This document shows positions 19,033 to 28,262 of a stretch of 64,000 nucleotides of DNA, piece after piece. The stretch is from positions 62,001 to 126,000 of the forward strand of contig JBCDLC010000001.1 in the NCBI GenBank assembly GCA_038745855.1, in the 5' to 3' direction. The notes below the pieces were generated by a model. That model searched no databases, had not been told where the DNA came from, and was given only the letters and a program-made list of their open reading frames with translations. Source of the stretch: UBA5336 sp038745855 (GTDB lineage: Bacteria > Pseudomonadota > Alphaproteobacteria > Caulobacterales > Hyphomonadaceae). The translations under genes were made by a program, and so were the position numbers. Positions within the stretch are counted from its first letter, which is position 1. Each line of letters begins with the position of its first letter.

Positions 19033-19455
19033 TCAGGTGTGGGGGAGAGGGAGACCCGCGCTGAGGTAGGTGGACAGGCGCTGTGGTGCGGACCTGTAGG
19101 TTTGGGTCCAGGCCTTGAGGGCCGTGCGCAGGAGGTTTACGTGCACGAAGACGACGTTGAGCGACGCGATGTCGGGGTCGGGTTTCCGGTAGTGTTCTAG
19201 CGGGGGCGTGAGGGGCGCGAGTTCTTCGAAGGCGCCGGCGCATGTGTAGAGACCGTAGCGCCAACCGGGGCCGAACGTCGTCCGCGTGATCTTGATGCCG
19301 CCCCAGGGCGTGATCCTGTAGTCGATGAAAGTCATGCCGCGCGCGTTCAGCGCTGCAACGACGCGGTTGAAGCGCGCAATCGCCCACAGGAAGTACGGCC
19401 AGAAAATTGGCCATACGGCATCCTTGTGCCGGAGGAACATCGGTTCAGTGATCAT
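19033..19455 (-). CDS. Unrecognised protein (about 140 aa)
   Basis: An open frame with protein-like composition, rich in aromatic residues (WPIFWPYFLWAIARFNRVV; WRYGLYTCAGAFEEL). The first half may contain one amphipathic or membrane-adjacent helix. I chose the ATG at 19455 (MITEPMFLRHKDAVW); a TTG at 19512 would add 19 residues. No known domain recognised. Coding strand is C-rich here because the plus strand of this whole region is G-rich. It stands alone between mutL and the Nramp-like gene. Confidence 0.55.
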   Translation of the reverse strand: MITEPMFLRHKDAVWPIFWPYFLWAIARFNRVVAALNARGMTFIDYRITPWGGIKITRTTFGPGWRYGLYTCAGAFEELAPLTPPLEHYRKPDPDIASLNVVFVHVNLLRTALKAWTQTYRSAPQRLSTYLSAGLPLPHT

Positions 19456-19613
19456 TTGACCCGGAGTATACCACTGCCGCGGAGGGGGAGGATAAGTTTT
19501 CCGGGTGTTCAATGATTACAACGGGTTGGGCGGAATTTTTGGGGGATAAGTTTTGATCGGGGTGATTTTGCGTTTTGCGGGGGGCGGGTTAACGCTTTTC
19601 CATGTGATGGGAG

Positions 19614-20822
19614 GTGGTTTTGAGGCTTGGACCGGGCGTGATCGTTGCGGCGGCGTTTATCGGGCCGGGGACGGTGACGGCGTGCACGGTGGCGGGCGCG
19701 AATTTCGGGTTTGCGTTGGTCTGGGCGCTTGTCTTTGCAACCGTCTCGACGATCATTCTGCAGGACATGGCCGCACGGCTTGGCGCGGGGGCCCGGCGCG
19801 GGCTTGGCGAAGCGCTGATGCTGGCGATCCCGTTCCGGCCTGGGAAGTGGGCCGTTGCTGGACTGGTTTTGGTCGCCCTGGCGCTTGGCAATAGCGCCTA
19901 CCAGGCCGGCAACCTCTCGGGCGGGGCGCTGGGCCTCTCGGCCCTGCTCGGGGAGGACAGCCCGAGGCAATGGATCATCGCTATTCTGGCTTGGCTTTCG
20001 GGGCTGGTGATCCTTTCGGGGCGATACAAGCTGATCGAGCGCGTGCTCATGGGGCTGGTTGCGATCATGGCGGCAGCCTTCGTGGTGAGTGCGATGCTCA
20101 CCCGGCCGGACCTTGGCGCCATGGCCTCTGGGCTGGTGCCTTCGGTGCCGGATGGCGGCCTGCTGACGGCCGTGGCGCTGATCGGGACGACGATTGTGCC
20201 GTACAACCTGTTCCTGCATGCGGCCGCCGCGCGGGAACGGTGGCCCACCGAAGCGGGCGTGGGAGCGGCCCGGCTGGATACGGGGCTGTCGATCGGGCTG
20301 GGCGGGATTGTTTCGATCATGATCCTTGCGACCGCGGCGAGTGCCCTGTTCGGTCTCGGCGTCCCCATCGAAAGCGCCGCTGACATGGCCGGCGCCCTGG
20401 AGCCGACACTCGGGTCTTCGGCGCAGGTTGTGGTGGGCATCGGACTGTTCGCGGCGGGGCTGACCTCGGCGATCACGGCGCCTGTGGCGACGGCCTATGC
20501 GCTGACCGAGCTGTCGCCGGTTGAGGATGCGGGACGCCGGATGCTGGTGTTCCGGGTGGTGGGGCTTTCGGTGCTCGCCATCGGGACGGCCATTGCCCTC
20601 TTGGGATTTCGGCCGGTGGACGTGATTGTGGTGGCGCAGGTGGCCAACGGGATCCTGCTGCCGGTGATCGCGGGGTTTCTGCTGGTGGTGATGAATACGC
20701 CGAAGATCATGGGCGCGCATGTGAACGGGCTGGGCTCGAACCTCGCGGGCGCAGCGGTTGTACTTGTGACGTTGGGACTGGGGGGACGTCTGGTTCTGCG
20801 GGCGCTTGGGGTGATGGCGTAA
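19614..20822 (+). CDS. Nramp-related membrane transporter with non-canonical metal site
   Basis: A 402-residue polytopic protein with about eleven hydrophobic helices matching the Nramp/LeuT-fold family. Helix 1 reads AAFIGPGTVTACTVAGANFGF and helix 6 IGTTIVPYNLFLHAAA. In canonical MntH/Nramp these positions are DPGN and MPHN, which coordinate Mn2+ or Fe2+. Here the helix-1 Asp and the helix-6 Met are replaced (by T/V and V). The substrate may therefore not be a classical transition metal. The start is a GTG at 19614. The stop overlaps the 5-oxoprolinase start (TAATG), implying translational coupling and possibly a shared pathway. Confidence 0.82.
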   Translation: MVLRLGPGVIVAAAFIGPGTVTACTVAGANFGFALVWALVFATVSTIILQDMAARLGAGARRGLGEALMLAIPFRPGKWAVAGLVLVALALGNSAYQAGNLSGGALGLSALLGEDSPRQWIIAILAWLSGLVILSGRYKLIERVLMGLVAIMAAAFVVSAMLTRPDLGAMASGLVPSVPDGGLLTAVALIGTTIVPYNLFLHAAAARERWPTEAGVGAARLDTGLSIGLGGIVSIMILATAASALFGLGVPIESAADMAGALEPTLGSSAQVVVGIGLFAAGLTSAITAPVATAYALTELSPVEDAGRRMLVFRVVGLSVLAIGTAIALLGFRPVDVIVVAQVANGILLPVIAGFLLVVMNTPKIMGAHVNGLGSNLAGAAVVLVTLGLGGRLVLRALGVMA

Positions 20823-23800
20823 TGGGGGGTGCTGGCGTGATCGGCGGGGCGGGAGCGGAGACGCGGTGGCGGTTCTGGATCGACCGGGGCGGCACGTTTA
20901 CCGACATCGTGGCCCAGCACGGGGACGCGCCGCCGCAGCTCATGAAACTCCTGAGTGAGAGCCCGGGACAGTATGCCGATGCGGCGGTGGAGGGCATTCG
21001 CCGCGTGCTGGGGCTCGAGGCTGGTGAGGCGGTGCCGGCGGGCCAGATCGAGCATGTGCGCATGGGCACGACGGTGGCGACCAATGCCCTGCTGGAGCGG
21101 GCTGGGGCGCCGGTGGCGCTGGTCGTGTCGGACGGGTTTGCTGACCTCTTGTCGATCGGGCGCCAGGCCCGGCCGCGCCTGTTCGACCTTGAGATCCGCA
21201 AGCCAGAGCCCTTGCCGGTGGCTACGGAGGAAATTGCCGGGCGGGTCGGCTTGGACGGCGATGTGCTGGAACCGCTGGACCTTGCGGGCGCACGGGCGGC
21301 GCTGGAGCGGGCCTGGGCGGCCGGGGCGCGGTCGTGTGCGATTGCGCTGCTGCACGCGTGGAAACATCCGGAGATGGAGCGCGCCGTGGAGGCCGTGGCC
21401 CGGGCGGTCGGGTTTGGGCATGTCTCGGTGAGCCACCGGGTGTCTGGGGTGATCGGCTATTATCCGCGGGCGGCGACGACGGTGGTGGATGCGTATCTCT
21501 CGCCGGTGCTTGGGCGCTATGTGGAACAGGTGACGGCAGCGCTGGGCGATGTGCCGGTGAGCTTCATGCAGTCGAATGGTGGACTTGTGGAGGCGGCGGG
21601 CTTTGCCGGGAAGGACGCGATCCTGTCCGGGCCTGCGGGCGGGATTGTGGGCATGGCGCGGACGGCCGAGGCGGAGGGGTTCGCGCGCGTGGTCGGGTTC
21701 GATATGGGCGGGACCTCGACGGATGTATCGGTCCATGACGGGGCGCTGGAGCGGGTGTTCGAGACCGAGGTGGCGGGCGTGCCGCTGAGCGTCCCGATGT
21801 TGGATATTCACACTGTGGCGGCCGGCGGGGGATCGGTGCTGTCGGTGACCGGGGGGCGCTTGCGTGTGGGGCCAGAGAGCGCGGGGGCAGACCCTGGGCC
21901 GGGGGCATACCGGCGCGGCGGGCCGCCGACGGTGACCGATGCGAACATCCTGCTGGGGCGCATACAGCCGGATGCGTTCCCGGCGACGTTCGGGCCGGGC
22001 GGGGACGAGCCGCTGGACACGGCAGCGGTGCGGGCCGCGTTCGAGGGGCTGGCGGCGGATTACGCGGCGCAGACCGGACAGGCGATCGGGCCGGAAGCGC
22101 TGGCCGAGGCGTTTGTGGGACTGGCGGTGTCGAACATGGCGCGGGCGATCAAGCAGGTGACGCTGGACCGGGGGCGGGACCTGGAGGGGTTTGCGCTGCA
22201 GGCGTTTGGCGGGGCCGGCGGGCAGCATGCGTGTGCGGTGGCCGATGCGCTCGGGATCGACCGGGTGCTGGTGCATCCGTTTGCAGGGGTGTTGTCGGCT
22301 TTAGGGATCGGGCTCGCAGATGTGCGGGATGTGTGCCGGGTGGCGGTGGAGCGGCCGTTGGATGCGGCAGCGGCGGAAGAGGTGGTAGCGCGGCTGGACG
22401 CGCTGGAGGCTGAGCAGAGGGATGCGCTTGCGGGCGATGGCGAGGTGGAGGTTCGGCGGACGGTGAGCCTCCGCTATGGGGGCACGGATACGGCGCTGGA
22501 GGTGGCGTTCGGGGCGATGGATGCGATGGTGGCCGCGTTCGAGGCGGCGCACCGGGCACGGTTCGGTTTTGCCATGGAGGGCAGGTCGCTGGTGGTTGCG
22601 GCGGTGTCGAGCGAGGCTGTGCGAGCTGGGGCGGGGCTGGCTGGGCTGGCGGTTGGGCCGGGTGCTGGGGCTGGGGCTGGGCCAGGTGATGGGCCAGGTG
22701 ATGGCGTGGTCGCGGTCTGGAGTGGGGGGAGGCGACGGGATGCGCCGCTGCTCGCACGGGACGCGCTTTCGGTGGGGCAGACGATCGATGGGCCGGCGCT
22801 GGTGTGTGATGCCGGGGCAACGACGGTGATTGATGCGGACTGGCGGGCGCATGTGGCGGCTTCCGGAACGCTGGTGCTGGAGCGGGCCGCGCCACGGGCG
22901 AGGCCGAGGCTTTCGGCGAAAGGACCGGCGGATCCGCTGCAGCTCGCATTGTTCAACAACATGTTCATGGCCGCCGCCGAGCGGATGGGCGGAGTGCTGC
23001 GGGAGACCGCGACGAGTGTAAACATCAAGGAGCGGCTCGACTTCTCCTGCGCGGTGTTCGACGCGAGCGGCGGGCTGATCGCCAACGCGCCGCATGTGCC
23101 GGTCCATCTCGGCGCGATGGGGGAGAGCGTGCGGGCGGTGCTCGCGAGCCGTGCCGGAAAGCTGCGCCCGGGCGATATGGTGGCGCTGAACAATCCCTAC
23201 AATGGCGGCACACACTTGCCCGATGTGACGCTGATTGCGCCCGTGTTCGATCGGAACGGAACGACGCTTCGGGGCTTCGTCGCCAATCGCGGTCACCATT
23301 CCGATATCGGGGGAACACTGCCGGGATCGACGCCTCCGGATGCGGTGACCCTGGAGGAAGAAGGTGTGGTGCTCGATGACCTGCTGGTCTGCCGGGGCGG
23401 CACGTTTGACGAAACGGGGTTTCGGGCCGCGCTTGCCGATGCGCCCTACCCGGCGCGCAGTCCGGAGACGAATGTCTCCGATCTCAGGGCGCAGATTGCG
23501 GCCAACCGGTCGGGGATTGCCGAGATGGAAGCCATGTCGACGCGGTACGGCTGGGACGTGGTCGAGGCCTATGCGGGCCATGTGATGGACCATGCCGAAG
23601 CACGGGTAAGGGCGGTGATTGCCGCGCTGCCGGATGGGGCCGTGCGCTATCGGTTGGACAATGGTGCGGAAATCCATGTGGCGATCCGTGTCGACCGTAA
23701 GGCACGGCGGGCGACGCTCGATTTCACGGGGACGAGCGCCCAGCATCGGGGGAACTTCAACGCACCACCAGCCGTGACGCGTGCCGCAGCGCTCTATGTC

Positions 23801-24457
23801 TTCCGCTGTCTTGTGGATGACGACCTGCCCTTGAATGAGGGCTGTATGCGGCCTTTGGCGCTGGTCATTCCGGAGGGCACCCTCCTCTCCCCGCGGCCTG
23901 GCGCGGCGGTCGTTGCGGGGAACACGGAGATCAGCCAGGGCGTCTGTAATGCCCTGTTCCTCGCGACTGGGGCCCTTGCGGCGGGTCAAGGGACGATGAA
24001 CAACCTCCTGCTCGGCAATGACAGCACCCAGTATTACGAAACGATCTGCGGGGGCGCTGGTGCAGGGCCGGGCTTTCCTGGGGCCGATGCGGTGCACACG
24101 CACATGACCAATACGCGGATCACCGATCCTGAGATCCTCGAGGCGCGCTATCCCATGCGCGTGCGCCGGTTCGCTGTTCGGGCAGGCTCTGCCGGAGAAG
24201 GCGCGATGGGAGGCGGTGCCGGGATCATCCGGGAGATCGAGGCGCTGGCGCCGATGACGCTGTCGATGGTGTCGTCCTCGCGTTTGGTTGCGCCACCTGG
24301 GCTCTGCGGTGGGGGGCCTGGCGCTCCGGGACGGCAGTGGATCAGGCGCGCCGATGGACATGAAGCGGCGCTTGGTGCTGTCGCGCGGGCTGAACTGTCG
24401 ATTGGCGACCGGATCGTTGTCGAGACCCCCGGCGGCGGCGGGTATGGATCACCATAG
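20822..24457 (+). CDS. 5-oxoprolinase / hydantoinase A-B fusion
   Basis: A 1211-residue protein joining a HyuA-like ATPase half (about 1-690, starting RFWIDRGGTFTDIV and including FDMGGTSTDVS) to a HyuB-like half (about 695-1205, with NNMFMAAAERMG, NNPYNGGTHLPDV and NRGHHSDIGG). ATP-dependent 5-oxoprolinases of this fused type open 5-oxoproline to glutamate; some fused members may act on hydantoins or related lactams. The ATG overlaps the transporter stop, which suggests that the transporter supplies the substrate or a metal. Codons strongly prefer G at the third position, unlike genes at 40-52 kb. Confidence 0.93.
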   Translation: MGGAGVIGGAGAETRWRFWIDRGGTFTDIVAQHGDAPPQLMKLLSESPGQYADAAVEGIRRVLGLEAGEAVPAGQIEHVRMGTTVATNALLERAGAPVALVVSDGFADLLSIGRQARPRLFDLEIRKPEPLPVATEEIAGRVGLDGDVLEPLDLAGARAALERAWAAGARSCAIALLHAWKHPEMERAVEAVARAVGFGHVSVSHRVSGVIGYYPRAATTVVDAYLSPVLGRYVEQVTAALGDVPVSFMQSNGGLVEAAGFAGKDAILSGPAGGIVGMARTAEAEGFARVVGFDMGGTSTDVSVHDGALERVFETEVAGVPLSVPMLDIHTVAAGGGSVLSVTGGRLRVGPESAGADPGPGAYRRGGPPTVTDANILLGRIQPDAFPATFGPGGDEPLDTAAVRAAFEGLAADYAAQTGQAIGPEALAEAFVGLAVSNMARAIKQVTLDRGRDLEGFALQAFGGAGGQHACAVADALGIDRVLVHPFAGVLSALGIGLADVRDVCRVAVERPLDAAAAEEVVARLDALEAEQRDALAGDGEVEVRRTVSLRYGGTDTALEVAFGAMDAMVAAFEAAHRARFGFAMEGRSLVVAAVSSEAVRAGAGLAGLAVGPGAGAGAGPGDGPGDGVVAVWSGGRRRDAPLLARDALSVGQTIDGPALVCDAGATTVIDADWRAHVAASGTLVLERAAPRARPRLSAKGPADPLQLALFNNMFMAAAERMGGVLRETATSVNIKERLDFSCAVFDASGGLIANAPHVPVHLGAMGESVRAVLASRAGKLRPGDMVALNNPYNGGTHLPDVTLIAPVFDRNGTTLRGFVANRGHHSDIGGTLPGSTPPDAVTLEEEGVVLDDLLVCRGGTFDETGFRAALADAPYPARSPETNVSDLRAQIAANRSGIAEMEAMSTRYGWDVVEAYAGHVMDHAEARVRAVIAALPDGAVRYRLDNGAEIHVAIRVDRKARRATLDFTGTSAQHRGNFNAPPAVTRAAALYVFRCLVDDDLPLNEGCMRPLALVIPEGTLLSPRPGAAVVAGNTEISQGVCNALFLATGALAAGQGTMNNLLLGNDSTQYYETICGGAGAGPGFPGADAVHTHMTNTRITDPEILEARYPMRVRRFAVRAGSAGEGAMGGGAGIIREIEALAPMTLSMVSSSRLVAPPGLCGGGPGAPGRQWIRRADGHEAALGAVARAELSIGDRIVVETPGGGGYGSP

Positions 24458-24480
24458 GGCTGGAACGGACGCTGCTGCTG

Positions 24481-25047
24481 CTACGGCGCATCGAGGCGGA
24501 TGACACTGTCCTGGAGCGCTTCGATGGCCGCCTCCGGCGTATCTGTGTGAATGAGCGCCCTTCGGAACGCTTCCGGGGTGAACCGGCCTTCGATGATGTG
24601 GTCCATCAGGTCGAAGAACGGGTCCCAGAAGCCATCCTCGTCGAGGAACGCCATGGGCTTTGCGTGCAGGCCCAGCCGGGACCAGGACAGCATCTCCACT
24701 GCTTCTTCGAGGGTGCCGATGCCGCCGGGCAGGACGATGAAGGCGTCGCTTTCGTCGAACATCATCTGCTTGCGGGTGTGCATGTCATCGACGATCCGGT
24801 GTTCGACCTCTTCGAAGACCATTTCCTTCTTGAGGAGGAATTTCGGCATGATGCCGAGTACGTCGCCGCCATCGCCATGAGCCGCCCGCGCGCACGCCCC
24901 CATGAGACCGACACCGCCGCCGCCATAGACCATCCGCAGACCCTTGCTGGCCAGCGTTCGACCCGTTTCTGTTGCGAGCCTCAGATAGTCGCCCTTCACG
25001 TCATCCGACGAGCCGCAATAGACGCAAACCGATTTGAGGTTGGACAT
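24481..25047 (-). CDS. LOG-family Rossmann-fold protein (TIGR00730)
   Basis: The 188-residue protein has the diagnostic LOG motifs GGGGVGLMG and PGGIGTLEE. Members of this family are phosphoribohydrolases that release bases such as cytokinins or adenine from nucleoside monophosphates; many were misannotated as lysine decarboxylases. The ATG at 25047 has a good Shine-Dalgarno (AAGGAGAG); an in-frame start at 25134 is less likely. It is divergent from the Atm1-like exporter gene and converges with the oxoprolinase gene. Confidence 0.92.
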   Translation of the reverse strand: MSNLKSVCVYCGSSDDVKGDYLRLATETGRTLASKGLRMVYGGGGVGLMGACARAAHGDGGDVLGIMPKFLLKKEMVFEEVEHRIVDDMHTRKQMMFDESDAFIVLPGGIGTLEEAVEMLSWSRLGLHAKPMAFLDEDGFWDPFFDLMDHIIEGRFTPEAFRRALIHTDTPEAAIEALQDSVIRLDAP

Positions 25048-25143
25048 GGATCGCTCTCCTTGGCCTTTCCGCCATAGTGTGTTCCTCAGGACGCGCCAAT
25101 CGCAATACTGGTGTTTTCGAACGGGGTGCACCATATCCCGGCC

Positions 25144-27030
25144 ATGGCTGATGTAGCACCCTCCAAAAAACAGAGCCGCGAAAACGGCCAGGATAAGGCC
25201 GAGCGCAAGATTAAAGACCAGGACAGGATCGAGAGTGCCGATGGGGGGCTTTGGATTTCCATTGTCCGGATCGTGCGACTACTCAGGCGGCCGGAGATGG
25301 CGCGGTGGCGACTTCGGATCGTGCTGGCGATTGCCCTGACGCTTGGCGCGAAGGGCCTGGAGGTGGTTTCGCCGGTGCTGCTGGGCCAGGTCATAAACGG
25401 TTTGGAGGCGAATGAGGGCACCGAAATTGCGGTCTTCGTTGCCGCTGTTGCCGGGCTTGGCCTGTTTGCGCTGACGCGGTGGTTGGCGGCGGCTGTGCCG
25501 CAAATTCGGGACATGTTCTTTGCGACGGTCAGCCAGGATGCCCAGCGGGTGCTCGCGACCGATACGTTTCGCCATGCACAGTCCCTTTCCCTGAATTTCC
25601 ACCAGACGCGGCGAACGGGGGCGCTGAACCGGGTGATCGAGCGGGGGGCGGGGTCGCTCGACTATCTGATCCGGTTCCTTGCGTTCAATATCGGGCCGAC
25701 CATCTTCGGGTTGGTGCTCGCGGCCGGGGTGCTGGCCGTGGCCTATGATTGGACGTTGGCGCTGGTGGCGATCGTGACGGTGGCGGCCTATGCGGCACTG
25801 ACGATCTGGGTGACGGAATGGCGGGTGCGCCAGCGGCGGCGGATGAACATGACCGACACCCATTTGCGGGCGATCTCGGTCGATAGCCTCACGAATTTCG
25901 AGACAGTGAAGGCGTTTGCGGCCGAGGACCGGGAGACCGAGCGGTTCGACCAGGCGTTCCGAACCTATAACGGGGAATTCCTGAAGGTTGTCCGGTCGCT
26001 TTACCTGTTGAATGGCCTGCAGGAACTGGTGATGACGCTCGGTCTCATGGCCATGCTGGCGCTGACCGCGTGGAAGGTGATCGGAGGCAGCTTGCAGATC
26101 GGCGACATGACCGCGGCGATGCTGCTCTTGTTCAACCTCTACCGGCCGCTGAACATTCTCGGCTGGGCTTGGCGTGAGATCAAGCAGGGTGCGGTGGACC
26201 TGGAGAAGCTCTACGGGCTGCTCGGCATGGCGCCAGAGGTTCAGGACAAGCCGGGCGCAGCGGAGATCCGCAATGCGCGGGGGTCTGTGTCGTTCGAAGG
26301 CGTTTCCTTTGCCCATGAGGGCCGGTCCGCGGGTGTCGAGGGTGTGAGTTTCGACGTTTCGGCGGGACGGTCGGTGGCGCTGGTGGGGACATCCGGGGCT
26401 GGAAAATCGACGCTGCTGAAGCTGTTGTTCCGGTTTTACGATGTTGAGAGCGGGGCGGTGCGGGTCGATGGTCAGGATGTCCGCGATGTGACGCAGGCCT
26501 CGCTGCGGCGCATGTTGGGGCTGGTGCCCCAGGACGTGGTTCTGTTCAATGACACGATCCGGGCGAATGTGGCCTATGCCAAGCCAGGCGCGAGCGATAC
26601 GGAAATTCTGGATGCGCTGCGCCGTGCCCAGTTGATGCCATTCATCGAGCGTCTCCCCGAGGGGCTCGATACACGTGTGGGCGAGCGCGGACTGAAATTG
26701 TCGGGCGGAGAGAAACAGCGGGTGGGGATTGCGCGGGTGATCCTGGCGGATCCGGCGGTGCTGGTTCTCGATGAGGCGACTTCGGCGCTGGATAGTGCGA
26801 CGGAGGCGGCCGTGCAGGACGCGCTGGACGAGGCGGCGCGCGGCCGGACGACTCTGATGGTGGCGCACCGCCTTTCAACCGTGCAAGGGGCCGATGAAAT
26901 CCTTGTGCTGCGCGAAGGGCGTATCGCGGAACGGGGGAATCACGAGACTTTACTTTCGCTTGACGGCGAGTATGCGGCCATGTGGGCGCGTCAGTCTGCA
27001 CGCGATGCGCTGGTGACCGCAGCCGAGTAG
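25144..27030 (+). CDS. Atm1-like ABC exporter (fused permease and ATPase)
   Basis: A 628-residue half-transporter of the Atm1/HMT1 family, which exports glutathione-linked sulfur or metal species from the cytoplasm. The membrane domain spans about residues 45-345, with the family-specific TNFETVKAFAAEDRE segment after the third helix pair. The ATPase domain has Walker A GTSGAGKST (near residue 415), signature LSGGEKQRVGIARV and Walker B VLVLDEATSALDS. The ATG at 25144 gives a sensible polar N-terminus; a GTG at 25111 adds 11 residues. The PSD-like gene follows 38 bp downstream. Confidence 0.93.
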   Translation: MADVAPSKKQSRENGQDKAERKIKDQDRIESADGGLWISIVRIVRLLRRPEMARWRLRIVLAIALTLGAKGLEVVSPVLLGQVINGLEANEGTEIAVFVAAVAGLGLFALTRWLAAAVPQIRDMFFATVSQDAQRVLATDTFRHAQSLSLNFHQTRRTGALNRVIERGAGSLDYLIRFLAFNIGPTIFGLVLAAGVLAVAYDWTLALVAIVTVAAYAALTIWVTEWRVRQRRRMNMTDTHLRAISVDSLTNFETVKAFAAEDRETERFDQAFRTYNGEFLKVVRSLYLLNGLQELVMTLGLMAMLALTAWKVIGGSLQIGDMTAAMLLLFNLYRPLNILGWAWREIKQGAVDLEKLYGLLGMAPEVQDKPGAAEIRNARGSVSFEGVSFAHEGRSAGVEGVSFDVSAGRSVALVGTSGAGKSTLLKLLFRFYDVESGAVRVDGQDVRDVTQASLRRMLGLVPQDVVLFNDTIRANVAYAKPGASDTEILDALRRAQLMPFIERLPEGLDTRVGERGLKLSGGEKQRVGIARVILADPAVLVLDEATSALDSATEAAVQDALDEAARGRTTLMVAHRLSTVQGADEILVLREGRIAERGNHETLLSLDGEYAAMWARQSARDALVTAAE

Positions 27031-27068
27031 GCCGCTGGCGCTGGCAGGAGAGAAACGAGGACAGGTCC

Positions 27069-28040
27069 ATGCGCGATGAATTCGATCCGAAGCGGTTTGC
27101 CTGGGCGCGAAGCCGGTTCGATGTTGAAGGCCTTGCCGGGGCAATCGCAGCCTGGCTGGTGGGCATCCTGCTCGGGATCGTATGGGGACCGCTCTTCTGG
27201 ATCGGCGCGGTTGCGGCGGTGGGGATCCTCTTGGCGACGCGCCGGTCAAACCGGGCTGTGCCGAGCGATCCGCTGGCTGTGGTGGCGCCCGTGGACGGGG
27301 TGGTGCAGTCTGTCAGCGTGGCAGATGTGCCAAACGAGCTGCGCTATCGGGCCAGCGAGGCGGTTCGGATACGGATCGCGTCATCGCCAGCGAGCCAGAA
27401 CCGGGTGTTCTCGCCAGCCTCTGGTGCGGTGGCATCCCTCGTCCAGGAATCCGGGACCGAGAGCCAACCCGTTGCCATGGACGCGGACGCCCATGGGCTG
27501 TTCAACGCCTATCTCACGATCGATACGGAAAGCGGCCCCATTGGCGTTCGTCTTGTGACCGGCGGGTTGGGGCCGCGGGTCGATATGGATCTACAGGATG
27601 GCGACAAGGTCGACGTCGGGCACGTGATCGGTAAACGGCGGCTTGGCGGCTGGTGCGATGTGTTCCTGCCCGAGGGAAGCGCCGTTGGCGTCGGACCGGG
27701 CGCGACGCTAGTCGGGGCTGAGACGCGGTTGATCGTCGGAGACAATGCGGTGCCCGAGCAAGTGCCTGATCGAACGGCCGCGGACGACGCAAGCGCGGAG
27801 GTTGCCGCGCCTGCAGACGCAGAGGTCGAGGCAAGCACGAATGCGTCTGATACCAAACCGGCAGCGCCGGCCGAACCCCAGGCAGAGAACGAGGACAAGC
27901 AGTCCGAAAGTGCACCAGGGCAGGCCACGGATTCAGAAGAACCGTCCCAATTAGAGACACTCACCGCTGAAGACGGGCAGGATCCGTCAGAACTCTTCGC
28001 GAAGCTCAAGAGCCGTGTGGAGGAAGCGAATAAAACTTGA
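27069..28040 (+). CDS. Phosphatidylserine decarboxylase-like protein lacking the pyruvoyl motif
   Basis: The 323-residue protein aligns by eye with short-form alphaproteobacterial PSDs. The shared parts are an N-terminal membrane hairpin (about 22-57, including WGPLFWIGAV), the block DPLAVVAPVDGVV with Asp76, a middle segment GPIGVRLVTGG, and the C-terminal CDVFLPEGSAV...GATLVGAET. However, the self-cleavage motif (G-S before xLDVFLP) reads GGW (193-195), so no Ser is available to form the pyruvoyl group. The conserved His region reads SPASQNRVF (Gln110). The last 95 residues are an acidic, Ala/Glu/Ser-rich tail absent from true PSDs. Probably a pseudoenzyme; no pssA follows. Confidence 0.75.
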   Translation: MRDEFDPKRFAWARSRFDVEGLAGAIAAWLVGILLGIVWGPLFWIGAVAAVGILLATRRSNRAVPSDPLAVVAPVDGVVQSVSVADVPNELRYRASEAVRIRIASSPASQNRVFSPASGAVASLVQESGTESQPVAMDADAHGLFNAYLTIDTESGPIGVRLVTGGLGPRVDMDLQDGDKVDVGHVIGKRRLGGWCDVFLPEGSAVGVGPGATLVGAETRLIVGDNAVPEQVPDRTAADDASAEVAAPADAEVEASTNASDTKPAAPAEPQAENEDKQSESAPGQATDSEEPSQLETLTAEDGQDPSELFAKLKSRVEEANKT

Positions 28041-28262
28041 TCAGCGCGCTACACGGGGGGCACACCGGCCATCTGGATCAATGGGGCAGCTAACGGGTGA
28101 GGAGCGTTATACCGATTTCTGTGACAGGGTCGACCGATGCGCTTCGTGGTTTCATGATTATTATGGCAAGCGAAAACCCATACGATGGGCATAATCCAAA
28201 GGCCTTATGCCTGGCGCTCACCCGCGAAATTCAGGACGCTGTTGATCCGGGACGAGCCCTGA

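Noticed and set aside
21000..24361. Long open frames opposite the 5-oxoprolinase gene (for example 22301-24361, minus)
   Set aside because: They are shadows caused by the G-rich third codon positions; products are His/Arg/Pro-rich without any domain.
25279..26868. 529-codon minus-strand frame opposite the ABC exporter
   Set aside because: High GC antisense shadow; the plus-strand protein has all ABC motifs.
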